64,000 nucleotides of DNA from an uncultured Bacilli bacterium (lineage in GTDB: Bacteria > Bacillota_I > Bacilli_A > RF39 > UBA660), in contig CAKPCB010000002.1 in assembly GCA_934141245.1 (NCBI GenBank), positions 124,001 through 188,000 on the forward strand, written 5' to 3'. Shown here one piece after another: positions 28,392-37,191 of this stretch; the first letter of the stretch is position 1, and each line of letters opens with the position of its first letter. A model generated the notes under the pieces. The model was not told the DNA's origin and made no database searches. It saw nothing but the letters and a program-made list of their open reading frames with translations. The position numbers and the translations under genes were made by a program.

Positions 28392-28889
28392 CTATTCGCA
28401 AGTTGCACCAATACTTTTGTATGTTCCTAATAATCCATCTAATAAAATATTGTAATTATCATCCATAACATTTTTCATAGTAGGTTGATCCTTTGCTAAT
28501 TGCTCAAGATTAACTTTTGAATAATCAATTAATACGTTTGAAACAAGTTCATTATTCTTTTTTGTAATTTCATACTTATATCCACCATATGCATTATTTA
28601 ATTGTGAATATGAATTATTAAGCGATGTTTCAAAACTGTTAAGTACTTCAGCACTATCTGATGTTACTTTTTCTATAGTCTCAACTTTATATGCAATTTT
28701 ATTCTTTGAATATACTGTATAAGTTGAATTAATTTCATAGTTTGATGTAACATCTTTTTTGTACAAACTACATTTAGTTATTTTTTCTTTACTACCACCA
28801 GTTAAATCTTTAACTTTATTTGAATTACATCCAGTTACAAGTGTAATCATACATAACAATAATAATACACTAACTATACCTTTCTTCAT
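28392..28889 (-). CDS. Lipoprotein of unknown function
   Basis: A lipoprotein signal peptide (MKKGIVSVLLLLCMITLVTGC, lipobox VTGC, cysteine 21) begins this 165-residue protein, so the mature form sits on the outer face of the membrane. The mature part has a cysteine near its start (ITKCSLYKK) and one next to the last residue (GATCE), which could form a disulfide. In this layout it resembles the YehR/DUF1307-type lipoproteins and the proteins at 31747 and 43285. RBS AAGGAG precedes the ATG. Its own terminator follows. Confidence 0.75.
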   Translation of the reverse strand: MKKGIVSVLLLLCMITLVTGCNSNKVKDLTGGSKEKITKCSLYKKDVTSNYEINSTYTVYSKNKIAYKVETIEKVTSDSAEVLNSFETSLNNSYSQLNNAYGGYKYEITKKNNELVSNVLIDYSKVNLEQLAKDQPTMKNVMDDNYNILLDGLLGTYKSIGATCE

Positions 28890-28951
28890 AAATACTCCTT
28901 TCTTTTCCTAATTATAACATATTAAAATAAATATTAAAATATTATATTTGT

Positions 28952-29119
28952 TTATTTTTTAATATATGATCCAATTGCCTCACCAACTATCATTCCTATA
29001 CTTAGGCACATTCCTTCTGATATACGGCTTTCTTTAGTTTTCTTAGAATTTGCTGCTATAATAGCAATATAAATACCAATGATTACAAATGGAATTACTG
29101 CAAATATAAAGTTTTTCAT
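28952..29119 (-). CDS. Small membrane protein
   Basis: About 55 residues with one strong helix (FIFAVIPFVIIGIYIAIIAA) and a glycine-rich C-terminal segment (GMCLSIGMIVGEAIGSYI) that might be a second. An AGGAAG ten bases before the ATG at 29119 favours this start over the ATG at 29155, which has no ribosome binding site. Not recognised. Confidence 0.5.
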   Translation of the reverse strand: MKNFIFAVIPFVIIGIYIAIIAANSKKTKESRISEGMCLSIGMIVGEAIGSYIKK

Positions 29120-29178
29120 AACATCACTTTCTTCCTGCTTATTTTCTTTAATCATTTATGTAAATATCTAATCTTTCT

Positions 29179-29904
29179 TTATAATAGAAATTTAATTACA
29201 AGCATATTTATATCAAAGACAATAACTATAACTAAAGTTATATAAAATATGGTTAATTTCATTGTATTATTTAATTTAAAGTCCGTATAGAATAAATTTC
29301 TAATTTTATCAATTATATCAAATCTGGTTATCAAAAAAGTAAATATTATTGTACCAATATAGTTTAAGAAAATATCATCAACATCAAAGGTTCCAGTATG
29401 AGTAAAAGCTTGTAGAATTTCAATAAAAATAATTATTGGTAAATTTATTACTGATTGTATAAAAACATTATCAAATTTTTTCGTTCTAATCATCAATAAA
29501 AAGGAAAGTGGAATAAGCATCATACAATTTCCTAAAATATTTTTCATTATTAATGAAACAGAGCCATGCTCCAATTGTGATACTATTGTATCAAATAATT
29601 TATATTGACCACCATATGTCCATGTATAAAACTGCAATTTTGGTCTTGCTATAATGAAGGTAAATGAAAACAATAGTATTCCAAAAAGTACTATATATAG
29701 AGTGTTATTTGATTTATATTCTTTTTCTTTATTTATTAAAACACCACTAGCATATATAAAAACACTATTAATAATCATAAACAATATACATTTAAAATAT
29801 GTCATATTATAAACATATTGATTTCTTTTCCAAAACACTAGATAAAAATATATTGCTATATTAAGTATAACAATTATATTTTTCAGAATAATTTTATTTT
29901 TCAT
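29179..29904 (-). CDS. VanZ-like membrane protein
   Basis: A 241-residue protein with about seven hydrophobic helices. The segment with QLEHGSVSLIMKNILGNCMMLIPLSFLL followed by IIIFIEILQAFTHTGTFDVDDIFLNYIGT holds the conserved VanZ pattern (Asn-Ile/Leu-Leu-Gly-Asn, E-x-x-Q and DxDDxxxNxxG). VanZ proteins are linked to teicoplanin resistance and membrane or envelope changes; the exact role is unknown. Its start touches the stop of the decayed ATPase fragment just upstream. Confidence 0.85.
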   Translation of the reverse strand: MKNKIILKNIIVILNIAIYFYLVFWKRNQYVYNMTYFKCILFMIINSVFIYASGVLINKEKEYKSNNTLYIVLFGILLFSFTFIIARPKLQFYTWTYGGQYKLFDTIVSQLEHGSVSLIMKNILGNCMMLIPLSFLLMIRTKKFDNVFIQSVINLPIIIFIEILQAFTHTGTFDVDDIFLNYIGTIIFTFLITRFDIIDKIRNLFYTDFKLNNTMKLTIFYITLVIVIVFDINMLVIKFLL

Positions 29905-30094
29905 TATATTCCTGCCTTTAAAAGAGTAATAAACAAATTATCGAAGTTAATATTTAGCATGTTTAATAATTCTAGTGAATGTGCTGCTATATATACATCT
30001 TTTCTATTATTATATTCTTCAAATAATGATTTTTTAATTTTTTCTAATTCGTAAGCTTTTCCAAATCAATTTGGACCTATAAATATTTTAACAT
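29904..30094 (-). pseudogene. Remnant of a P-loop ATPase
   Basis: Read on the minus strand in one frame, this stretch gives VKIFIGPN, a TGA stop (30066-30068), then FGKAYELEKIKKSLFEEY and about 40 more residues. The pattern is a P-loop (GPNGxGK[ST]) in which one glycine codon has become TGA and the final Ser/Thr is Ala. The only ATG with a ribosome binding site (30094) is in another frame, so there is also a frameshift near the start. At about 63 codons it is a fragment of a larger AAA or ABC-type ATPase. Confidence 0.6.
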
Positions 30095-30158
30095 AATTCA
30101 CTCCTAACTACCAAAAAAGAGCATAGTATTCCTTATTAATGTTAATAATAAGTTTTTA

Positions 30159-30590
30159 CTAGCCATTATTTTTAATTATTGTTTTTTCTTTTTTTAGTGT
30201 TTTGCAAAAATCTAAAATCTTTTGTTTTTGTATTTCCGCTTGAATTTTAGAAGCTGTTACTTCTTTTTTTTCTTCTTCACAAAGATTTATTAATTTTTGC
30301 AACTCATTTCCATTATAAATACCAAATTCTTCCATTTTATCAATATTTTGCTTATTATATACCGCACCATTAAAATATTCTTTAATTTCTTTTGGTAAAT
30401 GAACGTTTCTTGTATAATAGAAATCCTTAGTTGAAGGACAATATCCAAAATTCCATAATTCAATAGTTCCATATTCTATACTTTGTTTATATACAGTACA
30501 AAGTGAATACCCAATACGCCATTCTATAAATTTATTATCGTCATAAATAAATTCCTTTTTTTTCGTAAACTTCATTTCTTTCAATTCCAT
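30159..30590 (-). CDS. Unknown 143-residue protein
   Basis: Not recognised. The first 80 residues are aromatic-rich and look like a small beta domain (EWRIGYSLCTVYKQS, IELWNFGYCPSTKDF); the last 50 are a charged helix. The start is well supported by TAGGAGG seven bases before the ATG. There is no signal peptide. It lies in an accessory patch with a decayed ATPase on one side. Confidence 0.6.
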   Translation of the reverse strand: MELKEMKFTKKKEFIYDDNKFIEWRIGYSLCTVYKQSIEYGTIELWNFGYCPSTKDFYYTRNVHLPKEIKEYFNGAVYNKQNIDKMEEFGIYNGNELQKLINLCEEEKKEVTASKIQAEIQKQKILDFCKTLKKEKTIIKNNG

Positions 30591-30805
30591 AAAACCTCCT
30601 AATTTTATCTATTAAACTTCTTTCTTAAATTTTTTTGAATTGTTTTCTTATGTACATATTTTATCATAAATGTTCCTCCATGTTTAGAGATAATACATCC
30701 TTTATTGATTTTATATAATGTCACTTTTTAACGATTCTTCAATAGGTAATTCTTCTTTAATAATATTTACCATAACAATCGACTTTAGCCAATTATTAAA
30801 TATTT

Positions 30806-31246
30806 TTAATTTTTCTTTTTTACCAATGTTGGTCCCAATTCTAGAATTTCTTGCATTATAGGTGACTTTAATAATTTAGCCATTCTAGTAACCATTTCGG
30901 TATCAGTATTTGATATTATTTCTTGTGCTATTTTCTCATCACAAGAAATAATTGATATAATTTCTCCGGTACCTTGAATAGGTATTAATAATCCAAATAA
31001 TTGTGCTGTATTCAAGGCAGTGCTTAAATTCAAATAACTGTTTTCTGAATCTATATAATCTTTTTTGGGACATATATCTTGAAATAAATCTCTAAATTCA
31101 GGTAATAAATAAAATCTATATAACTTTTTTTCTAATTCCTGATGATTTATAATTGGAGAGTGTTTATTTTTAAAATTCATTGCACAATATAATTTTATAA
31201 AGTCAACTTCAGAAAATCTCGGATATTTAACGGCCTCTTTAATCAT
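30806..31246 (-). CDS. Unknown 146-residue protein, possibly frameshifted at its 3' end
   Basis: Not recognised; soluble, largely helical. It ends in an A-rich run (PTLVKKKN then stop). The overlapping +1 frame continues without a stop for about 40 codons to 30711, with a plausible coding look (KLKIFNNWLKSIVMVNIIKEELP). The gene may therefore have lost a longer C-terminus to a one-base slip. The start follows GGTGAGATG, a moderate ribosome binding site. The 200 bases beyond show nothing else. Confidence 0.55.
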   Translation of the reverse strand: MIKEAVKYPRFSEVDFIKLYCAMNFKNKHSPIINHQELEKKLYRFYLLPEFRDLFQDICPKKDYIDSENSYLNLSTALNTAQLFGLLIPIQGTGEIISIISCDEKIAQEIISNTDTEMVTRMAKLLKSPIMQEILELGPTLVKKKN

Positions 31247-31460
31247 AATAACATCTCACCATATATAATATATCATAAATTATAATCTTAATAAATTAAA
31301 TTTTTGTTTCAAAAATCATTTTTCTTTTCTACACTTTAATTAGTTGTTATGGCTAAATATTTAACCTCCTAGATATTTTGACACAGGCAACAAAATTATC
31401 AGGTGGGGATTTTTATATAATTAAAAATCAGTCATATTTCAGACTGAAAGTGTATTTAAA

Positions 31461-31477
31461 GTTCGAATAGTTCGAAC
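31461..31477 (-). terminator. Short hairpin downstream of tRNA-Met
   Basis: A perfect 7-base-pair palindromic stem (GTTCGAA/TTCGAAC) with a 3-base loop, 12 bases past the CCA end of tRNA-Met and followed by TTTAAATA on the minus strand. The same design (GTTCAAA/TTTGAAC, 3-base loop) stands at 54326-54342 without a tRNA. Confidence 0.5.
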
Positions 31478-31488
31478 AAATTCATCAA

Positions 31489-31565
31489 TGGTAGCGACGG
31501 AGGGGATCGAACCCCCGACCTTCCGGGTATGAACCGGACGCTCTAGCCAGCTGAGCTACATCGCC
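31489..31565 (-). tRNA. Elongator tRNA-Met (anticodon CAU)
   Basis: A 77-base cloverleaf beginning GGCGATGTAGCTCAGCTGG, nearly the same as Bacillus elongator tRNA-Met. Anticodon stem TCCGG/CCGGA with loop TTCATAC; T arm GGGGG/CCCTC; encoded CCA. The first acceptor pair is G-U. It lacks the C1-A72 mismatch and the three G-C pairs of initiator tRNA. Confidence 0.95.
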
Positions 31566-31582
31566 ATAAATCAAGTAAATTA

Positions 31583-31611
31583 ATAATAACATAAATATTT
31601 AATATTGACAA
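31583..31611 (-). promoter_or_regulatory. Promoter of tRNA-Met
   Basis: Minus strand: -35 TTGTCA (31606-31611), 17-base spacer, -10 TATTAT (31583-31588), 17 bases before the tRNA. Confidence 0.55.
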
Positions 31612-31714
31612 TACCTAGTAACAATTTTTATTAAAAAACTAAAATATTTTTGTTTCTTTTACTCTTATTATACCCATTTATTCTAAATTAATTTTAAATT
31701 TTTATGTAAAAAAA

Positions 31715-31739
31715 GAATTAACTATGTTAAAGTTAATTC
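31715..31739 (-). terminator. Terminator after the 31747 lipoprotein
   Basis: A perfect 9-base-pair stem (31715-31723 with 31731-31739), 7-base loop, followed on the minus strand by seven T. Confidence 0.75.
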
Positions 31740-31746
31740 CATTCGA

Positions 31747-32265
31747 TTATTTACAAGTATATGAAGATTCTAAATAATTTTCTTTAATAGAATCAAGTGT
31801 TGCTTTTGAAAGATATTTTTTACTTTCTTCAGAATTTAAGTCGACTTCTGAAATTATAGTAATCACCTTATCCTTTAAAGTTACATTACAACTTTTGTAA
31901 GTGTTTTTATCAATGCTTTTGCATGTGTTTTCAAAGTATGCTTTTTGAGCATTCATATCATAATCTACAAGATAATTATAAGTAATTATATCATAATATG
32001 CTAATAACTTATCACCATTTTTATTAAAATCATAAATTCTTGAAGATTCGGTTTCAACAGCAGTTTTACCATTATCACTTTCATTTGATGGATACTGCTT
32101 AGTTGAATAATAAACTTGTTGAGTTGTTGAAGCCCCTTTTCTAGTACATTCAAACTTATTAGTATATGAAATATCATCACTACTACTTATTTTAATATTT
32201 CCACATCCAACCATTAAAAATAAACTCCCCATTATTACGGTTAATAACAATACTTTCTTTTTCAT
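31747..32265 (-). CDS. Lipoprotein of unknown function
   Basis: A 172-residue protein with a lipobox (LFLMVGCG, cysteine 21) after a classic lipoprotein signal peptide. The mature part has an early cysteine (NKFECTRKG), two in the middle (NTCKSIDKNTYKSCNVT) and one beside the last residue (SSYTCK). This early and terminal cysteine layout recurs in the proteins at 28392 and 43285. It is monocistronic with its own terminator and is divergent from the sortase gene. Function unknown. Confidence 0.78.
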   Translation of the reverse strand: MKKKVLLLTVIMGSLFLMVGCGNIKISSSDDISYTNKFECTRKGASTTQQVYYSTKQYPSNESDNGKTAVETESSRIYDFNKNGDKLLAYYDIITYNYLVDYDMNAQKAYFENTCKSIDKNTYKSCNVTLKDKVITIISEVDLNSEESKKYLSKATLDSIKENYLESSYTCK

Positions 32266-32440
32266 TTCTTTTCCTTTTTAAATGTCCTCCTCTATTATGA
32301 TTATATATTAAATTTTTATTAATGTTTATTAGAATTTTCCTGAGAGTTAATTAACATGGAATTATCTATTATATTTTGTAGCTTTTATGTTATAATTTTT
32401 GTTGTAATATATTTATAACTTTATTTATTATGGAGGATTT

Positions 32441-33265
32441 ATGATAAAGAAGCGCAAAATTAATTATAATAATATAATTATTACTATAGTTTTAATAGCA
32501 AGTTTTACTTTGTTTATATATTCTATTATCAATATTTTTGCTTGGTATAAAGATTCTAAAAAAACTACTTATCAAGTAAAAAAAATAACTTCTACTATAG
32601 AAGTTAAAGATATAAAACCAACTAAAATTGATGAAGAAATTATAAACCCACCAAAAGACGAGAAAAATCCATATTGGGACTATATAAAGACTAATCTAAT
32701 TGATGTTGAGTTTAACAAGCTAAAATCCATAAATTCTGATACAGCTGGATGGATACAAGTTAATGGAACAAATATTAATTATCCATTTGTACAGACAAGT
32801 GATAATAAATATTATTTAAAGCACTCATTTGATAAAAGTTATAATCAAGCAGGATGGGTATTTTTAGATTATAGAAATAATATTAACGATTTAGACAAAA
32901 ACACAATTTTATATGCACATGGAAGAATTGACAAAACCATGTTTGGTAGCTTAAAAAATCTATTATCAAGTAACTGGTATAATGACAATAAGAATCATAT
33001 AATTAAGCTATCTACAGAAAAATCAAACAGTTTATGGCAAGTATTTAGTGTTTACCACATACCAACAACAAATGATTATATACAAACAACATTTAAATCT
33101 AATGATGAGTTTTACATTTTTATAAACAAGCTTTATAAAAGAAGTGTTTATAACTTTAATGTAGAATTAAATCAAAATGATAAGATTTTAACTTTATCCA
33201 CCTGCTATAACGATAAAGAAAAAGTCGTAATGCACGCAAAGTTAATCAGGATACAAAACAAATAG
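32441..33265 (+). CDS. Class B sortase
   Basis: A membrane transpeptidase that cuts a sorting motif and joins the protein to the cell wall or builds pili. The N-terminal membrane anchor is at about residues 10-35. The catalytic domain has the SrtB look: DTAGWIQVNGTNINYPFVQ, YYLKHSFDKSYNQAGWVFLDYR, then the catalytic histidine in YAHGRID (about residue 168), the cysteine in LSTCYN (about 253) and the arginine near the end in AKLIR. RBS GGAGGA precedes the ATG. No sorting-signal protein lies in this window, so its substrate is elsewhere. Confidence 0.92.
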   Translation: MIKKRKINYNNIIITIVLIASFTLFIYSIINIFAWYKDSKKTTYQVKKITSTIEVKDIKPTKIDEEIINPPKDEKNPYWDYIKTNLIDVEFNKLKSINSDTAGWIQVNGTNINYPFVQTSDNKYYLKHSFDKSYNQAGWVFLDYRNNINDLDKNTILYAHGRIDKTMFGSLKNLLSSNWYNDNKNHIIKLSTEKSNSLWQVFSVYHIPTTNDYIQTTFKSNDEFYIFINKLYKRSVYNFNVELNQNDKILTLSTCYNDKEKVVMHAKLIRIQNK

Positions 33266-34051
33266 TTATTCAAATAGCAGATAAATCTTTTTAAATATAT
33301 TTTGAAATAATGGTGCAGAATAAAACATTCTATTATTTTTATCTTCAACAGCTTTTAAAATCTGACAAACAATAGAATTTAAATTCTTTTTTTCAGTAAG
33401 TTTAAACTTCAAATTAAGTAAAAAACCAACTTGATTTTTCACATCATAAAAATATGAATTTTTATTTATACAGGAATTAATTGTATCTATCATAACTTGA
33501 TTAAAACCCGTCCTATATGCTCCAGGCTCTATAACACTAATTTGAATATTAGAATTTTTATACTTAAGTTCTTTTCTTAGACATTTTGCCATCATGGTAA
33601 TAGCAGATTTTGTAGAACAATAACTTCCTAAAAATTCTAAAGGAAAATATCCTGCCATAGAAGAAGTAAATATAACCTTCCCTTTTCTATTTTCTTTTAT
33701 TAATTTGTTTAAAAAGATTTTAGCTAGTGTAAATGATGAAAAAAAGTTTATATCAAAGTTTTCTCTTACTTTATCAATTTCTAGATCTAGTATAGAACCT
33801 CCAATTCCAATAGCTGCATGATTAATTAAAACATCAATATCTAATTTTTTTATTTTATTTATATCATCTGCTCCTATATCCATTTTAAATACATTTATAC
33901 CATGAATATTCATACTCATTAATTTATTTTCCAATGTAATTCTTTGTTTTTCAGTGTGTGTAGTCATATAAACAGTATGACCTCTTTCATTTAATGAAAT
34001 TCCAGTTAAAAATGCTATTCCACTACAAGCTCCAGTTATTAATACCTTCAT
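33266..34051 (-). CDS. Short-chain dehydrogenase/reductase
   Basis: A Rossmann-fold NAD(P)-dependent oxidoreductase with the dinucleotide motif TGACSGIAFLTG near residues 6-17. It also has NHAAIG (NAG variant) near residue 76, the catalytic Ser in VIFTSSMAGYF near residue 128 and YCSTKSAI (YxxxK) near residues 143-150. Substrate unknown. The length of 261 is typical. Its stop abuts the end of the convergent sortase gene without any terminator. Confidence 0.88.
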   Translation of the reverse strand: MKVLITGACSGIAFLTGISLNERGHTVYMTTHTEKQRITLENKLMSMNIHGINVFKMDIGADDINKIKKLDIDVLINHAAIGIGGSILDLEIDKVRENFDINFFSSFTLAKIFLNKLIKENRKGKVIFTSSMAGYFPLEFLGSYCSTKSAITMMAKCLRKELKYKNSNIQISVIEPGAYRTGFNQVMIDTINSCINKNSYFYDVKNQVGFLLNLKFKLTEKKNLNSIVCQILKAVEDKNNRMFYSAPLFQNIFKKIYLLFE

Positions 34052-34102
34052 AATTTAATCACCAGTAATATTATTTGTAATTTTAATTAATTTAATCAAA
34101 AA

Positions 34103-34130
34103 AGAGAAATTAGTTTGTTTTAATTTCTCT
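34103..34130 (-). terminator. Terminator downstream of sigE
   Basis: A perfect 10-base-pair stem (34103-34112 with 34121-34130), 8-base loop, followed on the minus strand by six T. It lies 160 bases past the sigE stop and before the SDR gene. Confidence 0.7.
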
Positions 34131-34293
34131 TATTAATATATTTAAGTGAGTATTTTATATTATTTTTAGTTTATAAGAAAGGTATATTTTTTATTTATTG
34201 TATAGTTATCTACTTATCATCCTCCTTTACGTATTTAAGTCTATCAAATTAATGTATAAAACAAATTAAATTTATGTGTTAATTTTGTGAAAA

Positions 34294-34983
34294 TTAGCTG
34301 TTTACTATATTCTTTATCCTCTTAATCACCTTCTTCTCTATTCTAGATATATATGACTGACTTATACCTAAAATTTCAGCAACATCTTTTTGAGTCATTT
34401 CCTCTCCAGTTACAAGACCATATCTCATAACCATTATTTCCCTATCTCTAGTATTTAGTTTATTTATTTCATTAATTATAATATTTTTATTTAAATCTTC
34501 TTCTAAACCTTTTGTAACTAAATCAGGATCTGTTCCTAATATATCCTCTAAATGTAATTCATTGCCATCCATATCAAAGCTTAATGATTCCTCAAAACTA
34601 ACTTCTGTTTTGATTTTTTTATTTTTTCTCAAATACATAAGTATTTCATTATCAATACATCTAGATGCATATGTTGCCAATTTAATGTTTTTATCCATAC
34701 TATAGGTTTTAATACCTTTAATAAGCCCTATAGTACCAATGCTTACCAAATCTTCTAAATCAACTTTAGTGTTTTCATATTTTTTTGCCAAAAATACAAC
34801 CAATCTTAAATTATGCTCAATAAGTTTATCTCTTGCAGTTAAATCTCCATCATTTGATCTGATTAAATAATACTCTTCCATATCCTTAGACAATGGTTCT
34901 GGTAACTTATCAGTTGCACCTACAAAAAATAAAACATTACTAAAATCATATAACTTTTCAAAAATTAATATCAAACTAATCAT
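34294..34983 (-). CDS. sigE: Sporulation sigma factor SigE (mother-cell)
   Basis: A sigma-70 family factor made as an inactive precursor and activated by SpoIIGA early in sporulation. The sequence follows Bacillus SigE closely: the PLSKDMEE cleavage-region motif near residue 30, HNLRLVVFLAKKYENT, DLVSIGTIGLIKGI, LATYASRCIDNEILMYLR (region 2), EVSFEESLSFDMDGNE, and the region 4 helix-turn-helix MTQKDVAEILGISQSYISRIEKK. The amino-terminal pro-sequence of about 25 hydrophobic residues is present. RBS AGGAG is within the end of spoIIGA, so the genes are coupled, as usual. SigG, the next gene in many spore formers, is not here. Confidence 0.93.
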   Translation of the reverse strand: MISLILIFEKLYDFSNVLFFVGATDKLPEPLSKDMEEYYLIRSNDGDLTARDKLIEHNLRLVVFLAKKYENTKVDLEDLVSIGTIGLIKGIKTYSMDKNIKLATYASRCIDNEILMYLRKNKKIKTEVSFEESLSFDMDGNELHLEDILGTDPDLVTKGLEEDLNKNIIINEINKLNTRDREIMVMRYGLVTGEEMTQKDVAEILGISQSYISRIEKKVIKRIKNIVNS

Positions 34984-34984
34984 T

Positions 34985-35773
34985 TTAAATTTCTCCTTCC
35001 AAAGTTTGACTATTAAGAAGCATATTAATACCTTCTATTTTAAACATCTGATTAGATAATCCAATTAAAGGTTTAATAATTACATGTTTATTATCTATTA
35101 CTATTTTGTCAACTACTAAACACTTTAATATTCCATTTCCTGATACGGTTTCATATGGTACTAAAATACAATCTTCATAACTGAATTTAATTTTATCAGT
35201 ATTAACTAAAATAATTGGTCGTTTTTTGTAAGGATCTTTAAGTTTATTACCAGTATCTAAAAATGCAGTAAATAAGTATTTTTTATTATTTAAAAACAGT
35301 TCAACCTTATAATAATTATTATATTTTGTTTTTAGTAATTTTAACTGTTTAAGGTAGAAATATATTATTACAGGTGATGCAATTAATAAAAAAATTATAT
35401 TTAGTTCAAATTTATTACTTGAAAATAATAATCCATTATTTTTATATGAAAACTGATTATTTAATAAATATAGACCTCCTCCTAAAATTATACTGGATAT
35501 ATATAAATATGTTATATTGGATATAAAATACTTAAAATTTTTAAATGAAAATGTAGATAAAATCATTAAAATGCTGATAAATATTTTATAAATAAACAAT
35601 GTAAAATTATCAAGCTTTATGAAAAGTAAAAATATTGATATACTGCCAACAAAACTACCAAATAATATTCTTTTAATACTTGCATTTCTTTTCAATATAT
35701 ATGAAACTGAAAGAAGCAGTAAAAAATCAAAAATAAAATTAATTATAAAAACCAAATCAAAATATATTTTCAA
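34985..35773 (-). CDS. spoIIGA: Sporulation sigma-E processing peptidase SpoIIGA
   Basis: A membrane aspartic protease that removes the pro-sequence of SigE. Five hydrophobic helices fill the first 150 residues; the soluble half holds the catalytic FLDTGN motif and PIILVN, matching the family. The start is put at the TTG at 35773, giving KIYFDLVFIINFIFDF after the initiator, the same beginning as Bacillus SpoIIGA; GGTGAT sits just upstream. Upstream in-frame codons would bury that site. Gene order spoIIGA-sigE is the classical one. Confidence 0.92.
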   Translation of the reverse strand: MKIYFDLVFIINFIFDFLLLLSVSYILKRNASIKRILFGSFVGSISIFLLFIKLDNFTLFIYKIFISILMILSTFSFKNFKYFISNITYLYISSIILGGGLYLLNNQFSYKNNGLLFSSNKFELNIIFLLIASPVIIYFYLKQLKLLKTKYNNYYKVELFLNNKKYLFTAFLDTGNKLKDPYKKRPIILVNTDKIKFSYEDCILVPYETVSGNGILKCLVVDKIVIDNKHVIIKPLIGLSNQMFKIEGINMLLNSQTLEGEI

Positions 35774-35824
35774 AACAATCACCAATAAAATTATAAAAAA
35801 AAAAAACCAAGAATACTGTCGGTT

Positions 35825-37147
35825 TCAGTTTAATTTTACTATATTAACACCTGTATAATAATGCTTTATTATCTGATCATATGTATATCCTTCTTTTGCC
35901 ATTCCATTTGAACCATATTGACTAAGTCCAACACCATGACCATAGCCTTTTGTTGTTATTGATAATTTATTATTATCAATTTTTATATCAAAATCAGTAG
36001 ATCTAAGTCCTAAAAGCTCCCTAAAATCAACTGCAGAATATTCCTCATCACCTATTTTTAGTTTATCTACCCTACCTGTTGAATTCCTACTTATTATACT
36101 TATTTGATCAAGATTACTTATACCAAATATTTTATTTAATTGATTAAATTCAATTTCAACGGTTCTTTTATATCCGCTTGTATTAATATCCCACTTTGAT
36201 TCAACTGATTTCAAATATGGAACTGTGTGTCCCCAAACTCTAGATGCATCTTCTGTATAGCCATTGCTTGTAGAGTGATAAACCGAGTCTATAATTTGAT
36301 TGTTATATACAATGTACATTCCCTTAGTCTCATTCACTGCCCTCTTTATTTTATTATAATATTTATCATATTCATTTCCCCATTTACTTTTCATTTGTGT
36401 AGTATCAATATATGCTTGTGTAGAAACTGTATCAGTAAGCTTTTTATTACTTTTTATAGCTTTTAATGCATAAGTTCTAGCAACTACAGCTTGTGATTTA
36501 AGTGCTTCAATATTAAAAGATGCAGGTGCTTCTGCTGCAACAACGCCAATTACATATTCTTCTAATTCAAGATTAATTACATTTCCATTTTTCCTATGTA
36601 CTGATACAATTTGCTTTTTCTCCTCTTTTGTAGAAGTATCCTTTGCTGAATTAGTTTTTGAATTGCTTTTACTTTGATTTGATTGAGTAGTATTCTTTTT
36701 CTGATTCACTTGTTTGTTGCTATTATTATCGTTATTACTTTTTTTAGAAGGATTAGTATTTGCCTTAAGTATAGTATTATTTTGCGAAACGTTGGAATTA
36801 TTTTTTTCTTTATTTTCTGTAGATGTTGTTTTTACTTTTGTAGGCTCTATATTTTTACTAACAATTGTTACTAAATTATTATCAGTATATTTAAGTATTT
36901 TATCATTTTCAAACTTATTAAAGCTTAAATCATTGTTAACATATATTAGACTGGCTAAAATTATACCACCCATCGCAATCATAACTTTGTTATTAAATTT
37001 AAGATTATTATTTTTAATATAATCATTTATTTCAGCTTTTAATTCCTTTTTGTTATTTTTAAAACCAGCAAATTCATAATTTAAATCCAAGAATAAAATA
37101 AGTACCTTATCACCATTAAAATCAATAATTTTATGTTTAATAATCAC
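35825..37147 (-). CDS. spoIID: SpoIID/LytB-domain protein with an unusual cytoplasmic N-terminal domain
   Basis: SpoIID is a lytic transglycosylase that thins peptidoglycan during engulfment. The C-terminal 230 residues are a full SpoIID domain: EEYVIGVVAAEAPASFNIEALKSQ with the catalytic Glu, AVVARTYAL, SNGYTEDASRVWG, and GHGVGLSQYGSNGMA. Before this lies a membrane helix (about residues 55-72), a 90-residue Asn/Ser/Lys linker, and an N-terminal domain of about 50 residues (strand-rich DFNGDKVLILFLDLNYEF) on the cytoplasmic side that typical SpoIID lacks. Start is GTG after GGTGAT. It lies 50 bases before spoIIGA. Confidence 0.85.
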   Translation of the reverse strand: MIIKHKIIDFNGDKVLILFLDLNYEFAGFKNNKKELKAEINDYIKNNNLKFNNKVMIAMGGIILASLIYVNNDLSFNKFENDKILKYTDNNLVTIVSKNIEPTKVKTTSTENKEKNNSNVSQNNTILKANTNPSKKSNNDNNSNKQVNQKKNTTQSNQSKSNSKTNSAKDTSTKEEKKQIVSVHRKNGNVINLELEEYVIGVVAAEAPASFNIEALKSQAVVARTYALKAIKSNKKLTDTVSTQAYIDTTQMKSKWGNEYDKYYNKIKRAVNETKGMYIVYNNQIIDSVYHSTSNGYTEDASRVWGHTVPYLKSVESKWDINTSGYKRTVEIEFNQLNKIFGISNLDQISIISRNSTGRVDKLKIGDEEYSAVDFRELLGLRSTDFDIKIDNNKLSITTKGYGHGVGLSQYGSNGMAKEGYTYDQIIKHYYTGVNIVKLN

Positions 37148-37191
37148 TTTATCACCAATATTAGGTTGTTTGTTTCAAATAATTATATACA

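Noticed and set aside
30066..30068. TGA inside a P-loop might mean a changed genetic code (TGA read as Gly or Trp).
   Set aside because: Several intact genes end in TGA at the expected family end (for example 24098 and 5423) and Trp is coded by TGG. The fragment also has a frameshift and a second loop mutation, so it is a pseudogene.
30159..31246. Toxin-antitoxin pair made of the two small unknown genes.
   Set aside because: They are 200 bases apart, neither shows a known toxin or antitoxin fold, and there is no coupling.
34985..34985. SigG gene expected after sigE in the classical spoIIGA-sigE-sigG order.
   Set aside because: Downstream of sigE there is a terminator and then an unrelated SDR gene; the other sigma gene at 48661 is of SigE/SigK type and not SigG.
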